In this document: positions 1-9,239 of the stretch, one piece after another | How the letters are laid out: each line of letters opens with the position of its first letter | Numbering within the stretch: position 1 is the stretch's first letter | Program-made: the position numbers and the translations under genes | Source of the DNA: Fortiea sp. LEGE XX443 | Lineage (GTDB): Bacteria > Cyanobacteriota > Cyanobacteriia > Cyanobacteriales > Nostocaceae | Direction: 5' to 3' | Length of the DNA: 64,000 nt | Assembly: GCF_015206815.1 (NCBI RefSeq) | Contig: NZ_JADEXZ010000023.1 | Location: 1-64,000 of the forward strand | Notes under the pieces: model-generated | Seen by the model: the letters and a program-made list of their open reading frames with translations, nothing else | Databases searched by the model: none | Told to the model about the DNA's origin: nothing

Positions 1-60
1 GCCCCGTTCCCCCTGCCCCCTGCCTCTAATAAATTCTAATCCAGCAAATCACGGCAGTTG

Positions 61-684
61 CTACCCTACGGGAACGCTTTCAGCGAACAAGTCGGGGAAC
101 CCGCCCAACGCACTGCCTCCCCTATCCATTACACCCACGGCATTTGTGGGTAAGCTAGACATCATTTTTGAACCAAATTTATAATCATGCTCATGCCCAA
201 AGTTTATGAAGTTATCTGATGGACTTCCAGTAGCTAGATTTAGCGAACTGAAAAGTTTTACTTGATGGTGTCCTAGTACCCATAACAACTTACTGGTGAG
301 AGTAATAATTGTTGAATCTATTGGACAAATCGCATATTTATTGTGTAACTTTTTTTGAACTTTTTTCTGGACTAATTCATTTAATTTTTGGTAAATTTCT
401 TCAAAGGGTTTTTGGCTTCGATGCAAATTTGCTTTAGAGAACGTAGAAATATCTACATCGAATCCTGTGTTATTTAATCTGGTAAATAAATCTCGCATAC
501 TTGTTAAGCTGTTATCCAAGACGTAAGACAACCAGCACTCGAAGAATAAACGGCTGTTCAATACTGGATAATCATTTTTTGCCAGTTCTTTCAGGATATC
601 TTTGACATTGGTACAGACTGACCCCCCAACCACATACCCATTGGTAAAGTTGCTAATCCACCAGCCACTAAACCATTTCGACAA
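61..684 (-). pseudogene. IS4-family transposase, 5' remnant
   Basis: The frame encodes the N-terminal half of an IS4-type DDE transposase. It has a helical N-terminus, then PIDSTIITLTSKLLW with the first catalytic Asp, and it ends just after VGVMDRG, where the second Asp region would continue. IS4 transposases are usually about 350-450 residues, so roughly half is missing. The frame ends in unrelated residues encoded by a short dispersed repeat (89-115) and stops at 61. At the other end there is no clean start: the frame reads back into a disrupted acetyltransferase gene on the same strand, so the first ~20 residues are not transposase. Inactive remnant; family assignment is from recognised motifs. 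Confidence 0.72.
89..115. repeat. 27-bp dispersed repeat, copy 1
   Basis: The 27 bases starting AAGTCGGGGAACCCGCC and ending AACGCACTG recur exactly at 59783-59809. Here the copy forms the breakpoint of the transposase remnant; the other copy is between apcD and purL. It is probably one of the short interspersed repeats common in filamentous cyanobacteria. Confidence 0.75.
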
Positions 685-830
685 ATAACGCGTAAGTTCT
701 TTAACCCAATAGATTTGAAGAAATTTTCACTTTCACCAGCAGAGGTGACAAAGGCCTGTTCGACAATTGACCCCAAATGTTTTACGTCTTCAAGATCGAC
801 AATAGTCTTGTATTCAAATGAAGGTGTCAT
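591..830 (-). pseudogene. Eis-like GNAT acetyltransferase, N-terminal fragment
   Basis: The first ~72 residues resemble the start of Eis-type GNAT N-acetyltransferases. The segment GGLATLPMGMWLGGQSVPM matches the conserved strand where these enzymes usually continue into the acetyl-CoA-binding core (IAAVGV...). Here the similarity stops at about position 606-614 and the frame terminates after MSKIS, inside transposase sequence. Eis-like enzymes are about 400 residues, so more than 80% is missing. The simplest reading is IS insertion followed by decay and loss of the 3' part. No remainder of the gene is visible in the window. Confidence 0.6.
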
Positions 831-967
831 CGCTTACACCATAATTAGCAACAAGACATTACTATACTACAACTATGATTACAAATTGTACTTTCCAATA
901 TTGATTCACTCAATTAGAGATTGACAGCCTCAATAAAAAATCTATGACACTTGGGTAAGTCCTGAAA

Positions 968-3136
968 TTATTTTGCCTCTGGATTCAACTCCCCAAATTT
1001 AGGACTCCACCAACCTTTGGCTGTACTAAAATAAGCCACATCTTTATGCTTCTTATCCTGACGAGACTGGGTAGCAGAACAACGAAGCATTGTTTTGCTT
1101 TGTCCGTCTTTTGTGTAGCTGTACTCTTCTAATGGTTTTTTACATATCGGACAAGGGTATGAAGTTAACTTAGCAGGAGATTGGGAGTGATTTTCGGTTT
1201 TCGTTTCTTTGGTGCGGGGTGGTTGCCAAGTTTTGTTAAAGTCACTCCAAAATAGGACAATATTTTCACAGCCGCTTGTGCATTTGAGGAAGTATTTTTT
1301 CTTGACCTTGCTGCTAGGAATCTTAGTGAGAAAATTATTACACTCAGGACAGCGAGTTTTAGAAGATTCATATTTGCGTTCACCCACAGCAGCTTTAGCA
1401 TTTGAGGGACTTACAACTACAGTTTTGGCTTTGGCTAACGCTGGTGTAAAGTAACTTTTATTCCAAGTTGTTAAGTATTGCTGCCAGCCTTGTTTTCCTT
1501 CAGCGATCGCATCCAAGGCGCTTTCCATTTTGGCGGTAAAATCTGCTTCTAGTAAGTCTGGCAAAGCTTTCTGCAAAAAATCATCAACTTCTAACCCCAA
1601 AGTTGTGGGCTGGAGGTTTCCTTTGGTTAACTGCACATAACCCCGCTTCTTCAAGGTAGCGACAGTAGGCGCATAAGTACTAGGACGACCGATGCCTTTG
1701 CGCTCCATTAGTTGTACTAGTTTCGGTTCGCTGTAGCGAGGTGGCGGCTGAGTCTGTTTTTTCTCCGAATTAGCATTCTCTAGAGTTAATGCTTGTCCTT
1801 GCTGTACGACAGGTAACACACTATCTTTGCTGAGGTTATTCCAGTACCGAGCGTAACCGTAAAATTCGATCACTTGGCCTCTGGCTTGCCACAACAGCGA
1901 ACCAGAATGAGTGATAATCTGAGTTTTGCGGAGTTGAGCAGATTTACATTGAGAAGCGATCGCTCGTTTCCAAATCATCACATACAAGTCAAATTCATCA
2001 GCAGGCAATTCTTCACGTAGCTGGGCTGAAGGACGAAACACATCTGTTGGGCGAATAGCTTCATGGGCTTCTTGAGCCGTTTTGGCGCTGCGATGTTTAG
2101 TAAGTTGCTGTGGTACGTTCTGCGGATCATTTTGTTCCAACCACTGACGAGCGCTATTACAAAACTCAGGGCTTAACATAACTGAGTCTGTCCGCATATA
2201 TGTGATTAACCCCGCCTCATAAAGCTTTTGAGCCAAAACCATAGTCTTGTCAGGAGTTAATTTCAGCTTTGAACCGGCTGCTTGTTGCAAAGTGGAAGTA
2301 ATAAATGGTGGTGGTGGTTGACGATAAACAGTTTTGCCCTCAATTTGAATTACTTGATGCGGATACTGCTTTGCTTCCGCAACTAAACGTATAGCTTCCG
2401 CTTCTGAAAGAACACGCTTCGACTCTGGGGCTTGTGTGCTATTCCCCGCCGCATCATCGTGAGTTTCTGTTTCTGCTTCTGGGGCATCTGTGGGCGAATT
2501 TGCTGCGCCTTTGTAAAAAGCCCGGAACCCTTCGGCGTAGTCTACCCAAACACTCCAGTAGTCTTGCGGTACAAACGTGACAATCTCTCTTTCTCGCTGA
2601 CAAATCAGATGCAATGTCGCACTTTGAACTCGGCCGACACTTTTAGCACCGTTGTTTAATGCCCAAACCAGGGGACTTCCCTTGTAGCCTACCAGTTTGT
2701 CTAGACAATCGCGGCAAAGTCCCGCGCCGACTAAGTTAAAGTCGAGTTTTCTGGGATTAGCGATCGCACTTCGTACAGCCGATGCGGTAATTTCGCTGTA
2801 GATCACTCGTTTCGGTTCCCACAATCCTAGCACTTCTTTGAGATGCCAGGCGATCGTTTCACCTTCTCTATCAGGATCTGTTGCGAGGACAACTTCATCA
2901 ACCTGCTTGGTAACGGCTTTTAGCTGCTGGATGGTTTCTTTAGAACGTTGGTCACGCGGCACGTAATTGCACTTAACATTACCATCATCCATGACGAATC
3001 CTAAAGCATCCTCTCCTGTATCACTGAGTTCGCGGATGTGACCACAACTAGCACGCACAATCCAATCAGAACCCAGAATTTGACTGAGTTTTTTGACTTT
3101 ACCAGGAGATTCCACAACTAAAAGGCGTTTCGGCAT
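968..3136 (-). CDS. topA: Type IA DNA topoisomerase (TopA)
   Basis: Type IA topoisomerase, which relaxes negatively supercoiled DNA through a transient 5'-phosphotyrosine link. The Toprim domain is at the N-terminus, with VVESPGK at 7-13 and the metal-binding DPDREGE at 87-93. The active-site Tyr is in GLITYMRTDS at about residue 313. RKGIGRPSTYAPT follows in the gate domain. Two Cys4 zinc-ribbon-like modules (CPECNNF near 615 and CPICKKP near 670) end the protein. A low-complexity acidic linker (residues ~215-240) interrupts the cap region. At 722 residues it is shorter than many bacterial TopA proteins (about 850-900), so it may be a second, lineage-specific paralogue. The start MPKRLLVVESPGK fits the family. 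It lies 37 bp downstream of the Hsp70-like gene on the same strand. Confidence 0.93.
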   Translation of the reverse strand: MPKRLLVVESPGKVKKLSQILGSDWIVRASCGHIRELSDTGEDALGFVMDDGNVKCNYVPRDQRSKETIQQLKAVTKQVDEVVLATDPDREGETIAWHLKEVLGLWEPKRVIYSEITASAVRSAIANPRKLDFNLVGAGLCRDCLDKLVGYKGSPLVWALNNGAKSVGRVQSATLHLICQREREIVTFVPQDYWSVWVDYAEGFRAFYKGAANSPTDAPEAETETHDDAAGNSTQAPESKRVLSEAEAIRLVAEAKQYPHQVIQIEGKTVYRQPPPPFITSTLQQAAGSKLKLTPDKTMVLAQKLYEAGLITYMRTDSVMLSPEFCNSARQWLEQNDPQNVPQQLTKHRSAKTAQEAHEAIRPTDVFRPSAQLREELPADEFDLYVMIWKRAIASQCKSAQLRKTQIITHSGSLLWQARGQVIEFYGYARYWNNLSKDSVLPVVQQGQALTLENANSEKKQTQPPPRYSEPKLVQLMERKGIGRPSTYAPTVATLKKRGYVQLTKGNLQPTTLGLEVDDFLQKALPDLLEADFTAKMESALDAIAEGKQGWQQYLTTWNKSYFTPALAKAKTVVVSPSNAKAAVGERKYESSKTRCPECNNFLTKIPSSKVKKKYFLKCTSGCENIVLFWSDFNKTWQPPRTKETKTENHSQSPAKLTSYPCPICKKPLEEYSYTKDGQSKTMLRCSATQSRQDKKHKDVAYFSTAKGWWSPKFGELNPEAK

Positions 3137-3173
3137 AGATTCTTGTAAGAGGCAGGAGGCTATTTCATCACTA

Positions 3174-5096
3174 TTATTGAATTAAAATAATTGCCTCTTG
3201 AACTTTAGTTGCAAGTGCTTTTTGTAGCCCTTGCTCAACTTTTTCAATTAATTGCTCAAAAGCTTCTTGATTAGTTGTTAGTTGTTCTCTAAAAACATTT
3301 TCTAATTCAGGTTTGATTTGAGCGCACATATCTTCAATTTTTTTATCGTTCATAAAACTAGAACGAATCCAACTGGGGATATCGACATTTGTCTTGATGG
3401 CTTCTTGGACAGTTTTGCGATTCAGTTCCACACCTGCGGCCATGACTGACACACCGTATACTAATGCGATCGGCCAAGTTAAGTGTCCTGTGAGAATTAA
3501 AGTAATGATACTCGCAATAGTACCGCCACCAATCACAACATTGACGATAAACGCTACTGTGTCAGCTAAAATAGCATCACCAATCCGTAATTCTGGATTG
3601 ACAAAAGTTGGTTCGATGCTATCTTCAAATCTTAAACTGCTTCTTGGTATCTGAAACTTTCGGCAAATTGGATCGGTTTGTGTGGCTAAGTCTGGTTGAA
3701 TTTTGTTATTAAACCAGTTGATACATTGATTGTTAATTATCTGCTGGGCAGCATTACTTTTTAACCATTGCTCTGCCCGGTTTTTCATTGAGGTTTCTAA
3801 ATCAACCAATGTTCGTAATTGATTTTTTTGCCAGTCTTTTACACCTGGTCTAACTGCGTTATTAATCAAATTATTTGCTAATGGTTGAGTCAACAATTCA
3901 ATTAACTCTGGAATATGTTTTTTAATCAATTCTTTGAGTTTTTGTGAATCTAGCAGTTTATTGACTTCTTGTTGAAAAGCCGCAGCCCGTAAATCCCAGC
4001 GCCCGACTCGCGCTAAACCTAGTGCAATGCACCTTTCTGGTTCCGCATCAGGACGAAGTAAGGTTTCAGGTTCAGGAAACATTTGTTGACAAATTTGGTG
4101 GGTAAATTTCATCCGAGATGCACCACCAGTCATTAGTACCAATTTTGGCACTGTATCAAGTTTTTTTAGTTTCTGTTTAGCCTCGCTGACGGCATCACTA
4201 AATGATTGCATCCAACTTTTATTTTCTAGTTCTGGTAAAGGTTGATGCAAAATTTCTTCCATCATCAATTTGTTGACTTGGGGAATAAAATAAATTTGTT
4301 CGTTGATTGACTCAAAACCACGGGCAGAAGATTGCGGATCACTATATAACTGTTCATTAGAAAAGTAATCTTCTTTGGCTTTACGACAGGCTAATTCACA
4401 ACGCGCTTGGTGATGGGGATATTCTTGAAATACTTTTTCGAGTAATGCTTTTTGTTCGTGTTTGGCGAGAGTAAGAGCAAAGATCGCTTTATCAATTAAG
4501 GATGCGCCTAAAGTATTACTACCGAAATCCAACGGTATCTCATGTAAGCTTTTTACCAAAGTAAAATCTGTAGTTGAAGAGCCAATATCAACAATTAGCA
4601 CTGATGCTAGGAGTTTTTCATATTCTAACTTTCCAGCTTCTTTGGCTTGCATAAAAGCAGCCCTTGATTCGGGTATGACGTTCAGGTGGGGAATACCAGT
4701 TTCTTGAAGTAACTTTTGATATTCTTGGCGATCGCTCACTGACCATCCTGAAGGGCAACCAATGTAAAAATAACTACTTTCTGCCCCTTCAATTTGTTTG
4801 CTTTCTTGTAGTTTTTGGTAGTAAGTAACGAGGAAAGTCGCAATTGTTTTTCTGTAATTCGGATCGTGGTTGGGCTTTTGTTTGAAAGAGATGGCTAACT
4901 GAGTAACGCCAGCTTGAATTAATGCTTGTTCTCCCACCAGATAACCAAGTTTGGGATGCCAACCAAGCGCCGTAATTTGATTTTTCTTATTATTAATTTC
5001 CAGCATTTGGGGCGGTTCGATGCTTTCGACGATCGCTTTCGCTACGGCTGTTTCACCGTGTCCCAAATCAAAACCAATTGTTTCTAAAATTTTCAT
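3174..5096 (-). CDS. Membrane-anchored Hsp70/actin-fold ATPase
   Basis: The N-terminal ~390 residues show the actin/Hsp70 ATPase motifs in order: phosphate-1 FDLGHGETA near the start, phosphate-2 VDIGSSTTDF, and the adenosine motif MTGGASRM. The C-terminal half is not the DnaK substrate-binding domain. It has a helical region and then a hydrophobic stretch of two likely membrane helices (TVAFIVNVVIGGGTIASIIT, then WPIALVYGVSVMAAGVEL), followed by a helical tail. I chose the start at 5096 (MKILETIGFDLG): it lies 4 bases after the stop of the upstream gene and places the ATPase motif at the N-terminus. An upstream ATG at 5141 would overlap that gene. Exact role unknown; it likely forms a two-gene unit with the upstream membrane protein. 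Confidence 0.75.
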   Translation of the reverse strand: MKILETIGFDLGHGETAVAKAIVESIEPPQMLEINNKKNQITALGWHPKLGYLVGEQALIQAGVTQLAISFKQKPNHDPNYRKTIATFLVTYYQKLQESKQIEGAESSYFYIGCPSGWSVSDRQEYQKLLQETGIPHLNVIPESRAAFMQAKEAGKLEYEKLLASVLIVDIGSSTTDFTLVKSLHEIPLDFGSNTLGASLIDKAIFALTLAKHEQKALLEKVFQEYPHHQARCELACRKAKEDYFSNEQLYSDPQSSARGFESINEQIYFIPQVNKLMMEEILHQPLPELENKSWMQSFSDAVSEAKQKLKKLDTVPKLVLMTGGASRMKFTHQICQQMFPEPETLLRPDAEPERCIALGLARVGRWDLRAAAFQQEVNKLLDSQKLKELIKKHIPELIELLTQPLANNLINNAVRPGVKDWQKNQLRTLVDLETSMKNRAEQWLKSNAAQQIINNQCINWFNNKIQPDLATQTDPICRKFQIPRSSLRFEDSIEPTFVNPELRIGDAILADTVAFIVNVVIGGGTIASIITLILTGHLTWPIALVYGVSVMAAGVELNRKTVQEAIKTNVDIPSWIRSSFMNDKKIEDMCAQIKPELENVFREQLTTNQEAFEQLIEKVEQGLQKALATKVQEAIILIQ

Positions 5097-5100
5097 ACTT

Positions 5101-6006
5101 TTATTGTCTACTATTCTCAGCCTCAGAGTACGCTGGCTCAATAACTCGTCCGCGCCTCAGTAAGCGATCGCCTTTTAACAAGGCAGGTGTGATGGTAACG
5201 TAATCTTTGGTATTGGGGTCAATACTTGGCTCAAAGTCAAAATACTCCCGCTCACTTTGCGGTGCTTGCTGTTGGTAAATTTGAGCGCGAATTCCCTGAG
5301 ACATTAAAATTTGTGGCAAAATTTTTGCTAATGCGATCGCCATTTGGGGTTGATCGAGAAATGATGCACCCATCAGCCTTTGGAGAAAATTCAATAATTC
5401 TGGCAATTCTTCTAGGCTGCGATCGTCTTCTAGTTTGTTTACTTCTTCAAATCTAGCAACTGCTATATCAATAGTGTTCAGCGCATCGGCCAAGTTATCC
5501 AAAAGAACTTTACTATCAACCCGCAACATAGGTTGGGGTATCTCTAACAATTCAGAAGAGGTTGAATTATTTTTGTCAAGTTGAAGTACAATCTCTAACC
5601 CTAGAAGTAGTGAAGTTAACAATATCGCCATCCAAGCACTTAAGGTAATTTTAGTTAACGAAAACAAAGACCCTAAAATGCCTACATAGATAAGTACCTT
5701 GAGCAATTTCAAGATTAACCTATTAGGAGAAAAATTCGTAGCTATGTTAGTAATTTGCTCTTGCTCTTTTACAGCAACTTGAGACTGGTTAACAGCAGTC
5801 AAAGTAACGATTGACTGTCGCAGCATATCTAAAAAAAAGCACGCTAAACGTACTTGAGTCACATTTAGCTCGCTAATATAAATTCTTTCCAGATTATCGA
5901 GTCGATTTTGAACTAGCTTAACTACTTGCTCAACACTAGTTATGTTTTCGATCTCTGTCTGAAGTTGGTTACGTTCTTCGTTAAAAAGTGTACTTATAGT
6001 TTTCAT
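5101..6006 (-). CDS. Hypothetical coiled-coil membrane protein, partner of Hsp70-like gene
   Basis: I do not recognise a family. The N-terminal ~85 residues are polar and helical, with likely coiled coil. Residues ~95-145 hold two closely spaced membrane helices (LLKVLIYVGILGSLFSLT and WMAILLTSLLLGLEIVL). The C-terminal ~150 residues are soluble and acidic. The gene ends 4 bases before the start of the Hsp70-like ATPase, so the two are almost certainly co-transcribed and probably work together at a membrane. The predicted hairpin insertion matches the two-helix anchor in the partner. Confidence 0.7.
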   Translation of the reverse strand: MKTISTLFNEERNQLQTEIENITSVEQVVKLVQNRLDNLERIYISELNVTQVRLACFFLDMLRQSIVTLTAVNQSQVAVKEQEQITNIATNFSPNRLILKLLKVLIYVGILGSLFSLTKITLSAWMAILLTSLLLGLEIVLQLDKNNSTSSELLEIPQPMLRVDSKVLLDNLADALNTIDIAVARFEEVNKLEDDRSLEELPELLNFLQRLMGASFLDQPQMAIALAKILPQILMSQGIRAQIYQQQAPQSEREYFDFEPSIDPNTKDYVTITPALLKGDRLLRRGRVIEPAYSEAENSRQ

Positions 6007-6176
6007 TTGTTAACGTTACTAATAGCACCTCCACTTTTCTCAATCTAGCTTATTACAGAGCTACACTGGCTCTTTAGTCCGCTCGATTGATTAAATTTTC
6101 TCACGTCTGCAAGATAATTAGCTGGGATATAAGAGTAGTCTAGCGTCATGAGTGAAGGTGTCAAGCACTAAAAATT

Positions 6177-6223
6177 AAAAGCTAAAAGTCAGGAATTATT
6201 TCTACTCCTCACTTTTAGCTTTT
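6177..6223 (-). terminator. Hairpin terminator after the 6293-6670 gene
   Basis: A perfect 13-bp stem, AAAAGCTAAAAGT at 6177-6189 with its complement at 6211-6223, is followed on the minus strand by T-rich sequence. It lies 70 bp past the stop of the small minus-strand gene. The sequence also resembles dispersed AAAAGTxAAAAG repeats of this genome. Confidence 0.6.
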
Positions 6224-6292
6224 TAGCTAGTTGTAAATAATTCAGATTAATTTTGAATTATTTACGACTCCTGAATACTTCTTGATTAATCC

Positions 6293-6670
6293 TCAACCAA
6301 ACCAGTGAGAAGGTTCACAACCTGGTTCAACTATGTCACACAGATGATTGTTAATCCAATCTGATTTATCTTGCATAATCGAAAAAATGCCTTGATGAAT
6401 CAAGTTTTGTAAATGTAGTTTCTGCTCTAATGGGCTACGTGGAAACTTTTCATCTACTGGACAATCTTTAATGATTTTCTGTAGCGGAAATTCTCGGTCA
6501 AACTCCACATTATAAAAGCAGGGAATATGGCTGAGAACGAAAACAATCAGTTCTTGACGTAATTCAGGAATTGCAAAAGTTTCTTGATAAGGGTGGTATG
6601 CGTAGGTATCTAAAACGCTTTCAATTTCGCTTACTACTGATTCTCGTGTTAAATTAACTACTGTTTTCAT
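6293..6670 (-). CDS. Hypothetical protein, possibly ComFB-like
   Basis: A 125-residue soluble protein with no signal peptide or membrane segment. It is preceded by a purine-rich ribosome-binding region (AAGGAGAT about 10 bases upstream). The pattern PELRQELIVFVLSHIPCFYNVE, a helix ending in a short xIPxxYxV loop, is loosely reminiscent of late-competence ComFB proteins, but the family's cysteines are absent, so I do not assign it. It stands alone between a terminator hairpin and a long AT-rich spacer that probably carries its promoter. Confidence 0.55.
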   Translation of the reverse strand: MKTVVNLTRESVVSEIESVLDTYAYHPYQETFAIPELRQELIVFVLSHIPCFYNVEFDREFPLQKIIKDCPVDEKFPRSPLEQKLHLQNLIHQGIFSIMQDKSDWINNHLCDIVEPGCEPSHWFG

Positions 6671-7177
6671 AAGTTTTATCTCCTTTTAAATACGGTTGAG
6701 AGTTGTTTCAAAAAACGAATTCTTTAAAGACTTACTTAGTGCTGCTCATCAGCCAAAATCACTTCAACTAAATTGGTTTTTATACCCCGAAACTAACCTT
6801 GAATCTCGGTACAATAGCAGACATTTAGCTAGATTTTTTTAAGTCAAATTTTATACTAGTTAACTATTGTTTTTTGTCAATAGCCCTAAACGAACTAGTA
6901 CAGTACCGATGCTTTGGATTCACAATGCAATTATTTCAAATTTCTAGCTTTTTGGCGGAAATCGACACAAAACGCATCATAAGCGTTAAGGGATCAATTT
7001 TAATATTTTATTAAACCACATCCTTTAGAGTGAAATATTTAGTTAAGTAAAACTCGCTAAGTAATGTAAATTACTTATTGAGTTTTAGTCTATTGTCTCT
7101 AGATAGTTTTGTGTTTTGGTCTATGTATTATAGACAACTAATTCTTGAAGGAAAAGTGTAGCAAATCATGAAAAAAA
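6671..7177. other. Gene-free AT-rich spacer
   Basis: About 500 bp without a convincing gene. It contains the leader of the small minus-strand gene (ribosome-binding purines near 6680) and AT-rich sequence with no strong repeat. A 20-codon plus-strand frame at 7168 begins inside the downstream terminator and is not considered coding. Confidence 0.5.
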
Positions 7178-7205
7178 AGACCTGGCTACGCAGAGCAACC
7201 AGTCT
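7178..7205 (-). terminator. Rho-independent terminator of the FAD oxidoreductase gene
   Basis: Read on the minus strand, AGACTGG pairs with CCAGGTCT (one bulge) around a 13-base loop, followed directly by eight T residues. It sits 15 bp after the oxidoreductase stop codon. A textbook intrinsic terminator. Confidence 0.85.
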
Positions 7206-7219
7206 AACGATAGATGTAA

Positions 7220-8251
7220 TTAAAAGGTGAAAATTTTGAAAAAATTCACATTGGTGAGAGTTAATTGGTGCAGACGATTATTAATTGCAACGGATGCGGC
7301 TAGTCCAGAAAGCATTGCACCTTCGACAAGATTACCGCCGCACCAATCACCACAGCAAACCAAAGGTAGTGGAGTGCTGGCAGATAAAACAGTTTCTTGC
7401 CAAGGATGAGTAGGAAAGGCATAACGCCAACGATGTACTTGCATCCATTCGGGTGTATCTAGCCAAGGAAGCGCCAGAGTTTTGGCAGCTTGCTGCAACA
7501 TTTGTTGTCCAACTGGTTGTAAATCTGAGGATTCTAGATGCAGTTGGGCAAAATTAGCACTGCTTTGCACTACAAACACAGGTTGTTGAGGGTGTGGGCG
7601 TTTGCTGCTATCTAAACCAATCCACGCCAAAACAGGATCATCGGCAAAAGTTAAGTCTTTCCAATCTGGTAGTGGTGAAGAATCTTTAGGATAGCCTGCG
7701 ATCGCACTCAGACAAGGAGCAAATTCTACAGAACGCAGGTTATTTAAAAAGTCGGTTCCTAATAAATTTTCACCCAAAGGTTCGAGCAACATCAAAGCCT
7801 GAGGCGCAGGAATCGCCAGCAAAATAGCTTTAGCTGTTAATTCTTCATTGCTAGATTCTAGGGTGAGTCGCCAAGTATTTTCTGAAGTTGGGTGAATAGC
7901 AATAACGCGTTGATTAAGCAACACATCCAAACCTTGAGCCAGAAATTTAGCGATCGCACTCATCCCCTCAGGCGCAATATAACGGGGTGCAGAGTTTGGG
8001 AGTTCGTCATGCCAAACTGTTAAAATCTGGCGCTCACTTAACAATTCTACAAACTGGCTCAAAAATTCCCCCTTGAGCTTCAGATAACAAGCCCCATGAT
8101 CTGCCCAAGTGTTATGCAAGCGGCGTGTGGCGACTCGTCCCCCCAAACCACGAGACTTTTCTACAACTAACACCGAATATCCTGCTTGCTTTAATTGCTG
8201 GGCGGAAACTAAACCCGCCATGCCAGCACCAATCACTACAACATCTATCAT
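7220..8251 (-). CDS. FAD-dependent oxidoreductase (renalase/amine-oxidase-like)
   Basis: The N-terminal Rossmann motif VIGAGMAGL (residues 6-14), then the second FAD contact VVEKSRGLGGRVATRR, is typical of the renalase-like and amine-oxidase superfamily. LLAIPAPQALMLLEPL is the usual central strand. The C-terminus has CCGDWCGGNLVEGAMLSGLAAS, the family's final FAD-binding GD motif. At 343 residues it is the normal length for the short renalase-like class common in cyanobacteria. Substrate unknown. The last ~10 residues (NVNFFKIFTF) look like non-conserved extension. It is divergent from the YaaW-family gene and ends at a strong terminator. Confidence 0.85.
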   Translation of the reverse strand: MIDVVVIGAGMAGLVSAQQLKQAGYSVLVVEKSRGLGGRVATRRLHNTWADHGACYLKLKGEFLSQFVELLSERQILTVWHDELPNSAPRYIAPEGMSAIAKFLAQGLDVLLNQRVIAIHPTSENTWRLTLESSNEELTAKAILLAIPAPQALMLLEPLGENLLGTDFLNNLRSVEFAPCLSAIAGYPKDSSPLPDWKDLTFADDPVLAWIGLDSSKRPHPQQPVFVVQSSANFAQLHLESSDLQPVGQQMLQQAAKTLALPWLDTPEWMQVHRWRYAFPTHPWQETVLSASTPLPLVCCGDWCGGNLVEGAMLSGLAASVAINNRLHQLTLTNVNFFKIFTF

Positions 8252-8399
8252 TAGTTAATAGTCCTTAGTCTTTAGTCCTTGGTTATTATCCAATGACAAA
8301 ATACAGATGACGAAGGATAAAAACACTACTAAAGACCGCCAAAAGCTAATAGTAGAATAAAGTACAGACAAGCTGCACGACGGAAGGGAGGAAGGAACA

Positions 8400-9239
8400 T
8401 TGGATGAATTTAGGGCGGCCTTGGAGTTAGCAACGGATGATGAATTGCAAGACTTAACCGCAATTCTGTTTAGTCGGAAATTCAATCCTTTAGATTATGT
8501 TCAGACACCCGAACCCATTGAAGTTCAAAGCCAAAGCCGCCAAGCTTGGTTAGACTCACTAGAAGAGCGCTTTCGGTTTTTGGCAGCAGATGGGGTAACA
8601 GTATTACGGGGACGTACAGACCAAGTAACTTACCGCCAAGCATTAGTTCAAGTTTGTAAATATTTAAAAATTCCTTACTCTGAACAGTTAACAACCGTTG
8701 ATTTAGAAGCAGAGGTATTTTTGCATCTGCTAGGGCAGGTATGGAAAAAACTTCCAGAAAAAGAAAAACAAAAATTAACTGTCCAAGTGCAACGCCACCT
8801 GGTAAAAACAGAACTCAAAGAACCTTTACCATTAATGTTGCAGCGCGATCCCTTGGGATTACTTTTCAAGGGTGGTAGTGCTTTAGCTGTTACTTCTCTA
8901 ATTCAGCCATTTGTCCTCAAACAAATTGCCCGACAATTTGCCATCCATTTTGCTACCTATCAAGTAGCCAAAACCACAATTACAGGTGCAACAACAGCAA
9001 CAGGGCAGTTTCAAACCTACGTTGCCCTGCAAATGTCCCGACGAGGTATGACTATGAGTGCAGCCCGTTATGGGGCAGTTCGCACGATGTTTGCCTTTGT
9101 CGGCCCAGTTATGTGGACATGGTTTTTTGCAGATTTAGGTTGGAGAGCGATCGCTACTAATTACGGTCGCATCATCCCGACCATCTTTGCTTTAGCACAA
9201 ATTCGTCTCACTCGCGCCGAATGTTGGGAGCCAGCTTGA
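8400..9239 (+). CDS. YaaW/UPF0174-family protein
   Basis: The protein begins with a short helical segment (MDEFRAALELATDDELQDLTAILFSRKFNPLDYV) of the DUF3944 type. A UPF0174 region follows, with alternating Ala/Gly-rich hydrophobic stretches near the C-terminus (FAFVGPVMWTWFFADLGWRAIAT). Related bacterial proteins are called YaaW; their role is poorly defined. The start is a TTG codon placed 7-8 bases after GGGAGGAAGG, an excellent ribosome-binding site, and no ATG is available in that position. The end overlaps the next gene by 19 bp, indicating translational coupling. Confidence 0.75.
   Translation: MDEFRAALELATDDELQDLTAILFSRKFNPLDYVQTPEPIEVQSQSRQAWLDSLEERFRFLAADGVTVLRGRTDQVTYRQALVQVCKYLKIPYSEQLTTVDLEAEVFLHLLGQVWKKLPEKEKQKLTVQVQRHLVKTELKEPLPLMLQRDPLGLLFKGGSALAVTSLIQPFVLKQIARQFAIHFATYQVAKTTITGATTATGQFQTYVALQMSRRGMTMSAARYGAVRTMFAFVGPVMWTWFFADLGWRAIATNYGRIIPTIFALAQIRLTRAECWEPA

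Noticed and set aside
7168-7230. 20-codon plus-strand frame starting MKKKTWLRRATS
   Set aside because: It starts inside the T tract complement of the minus-strand terminator and has no homologue I can recognise; it is the terminator read as protein.
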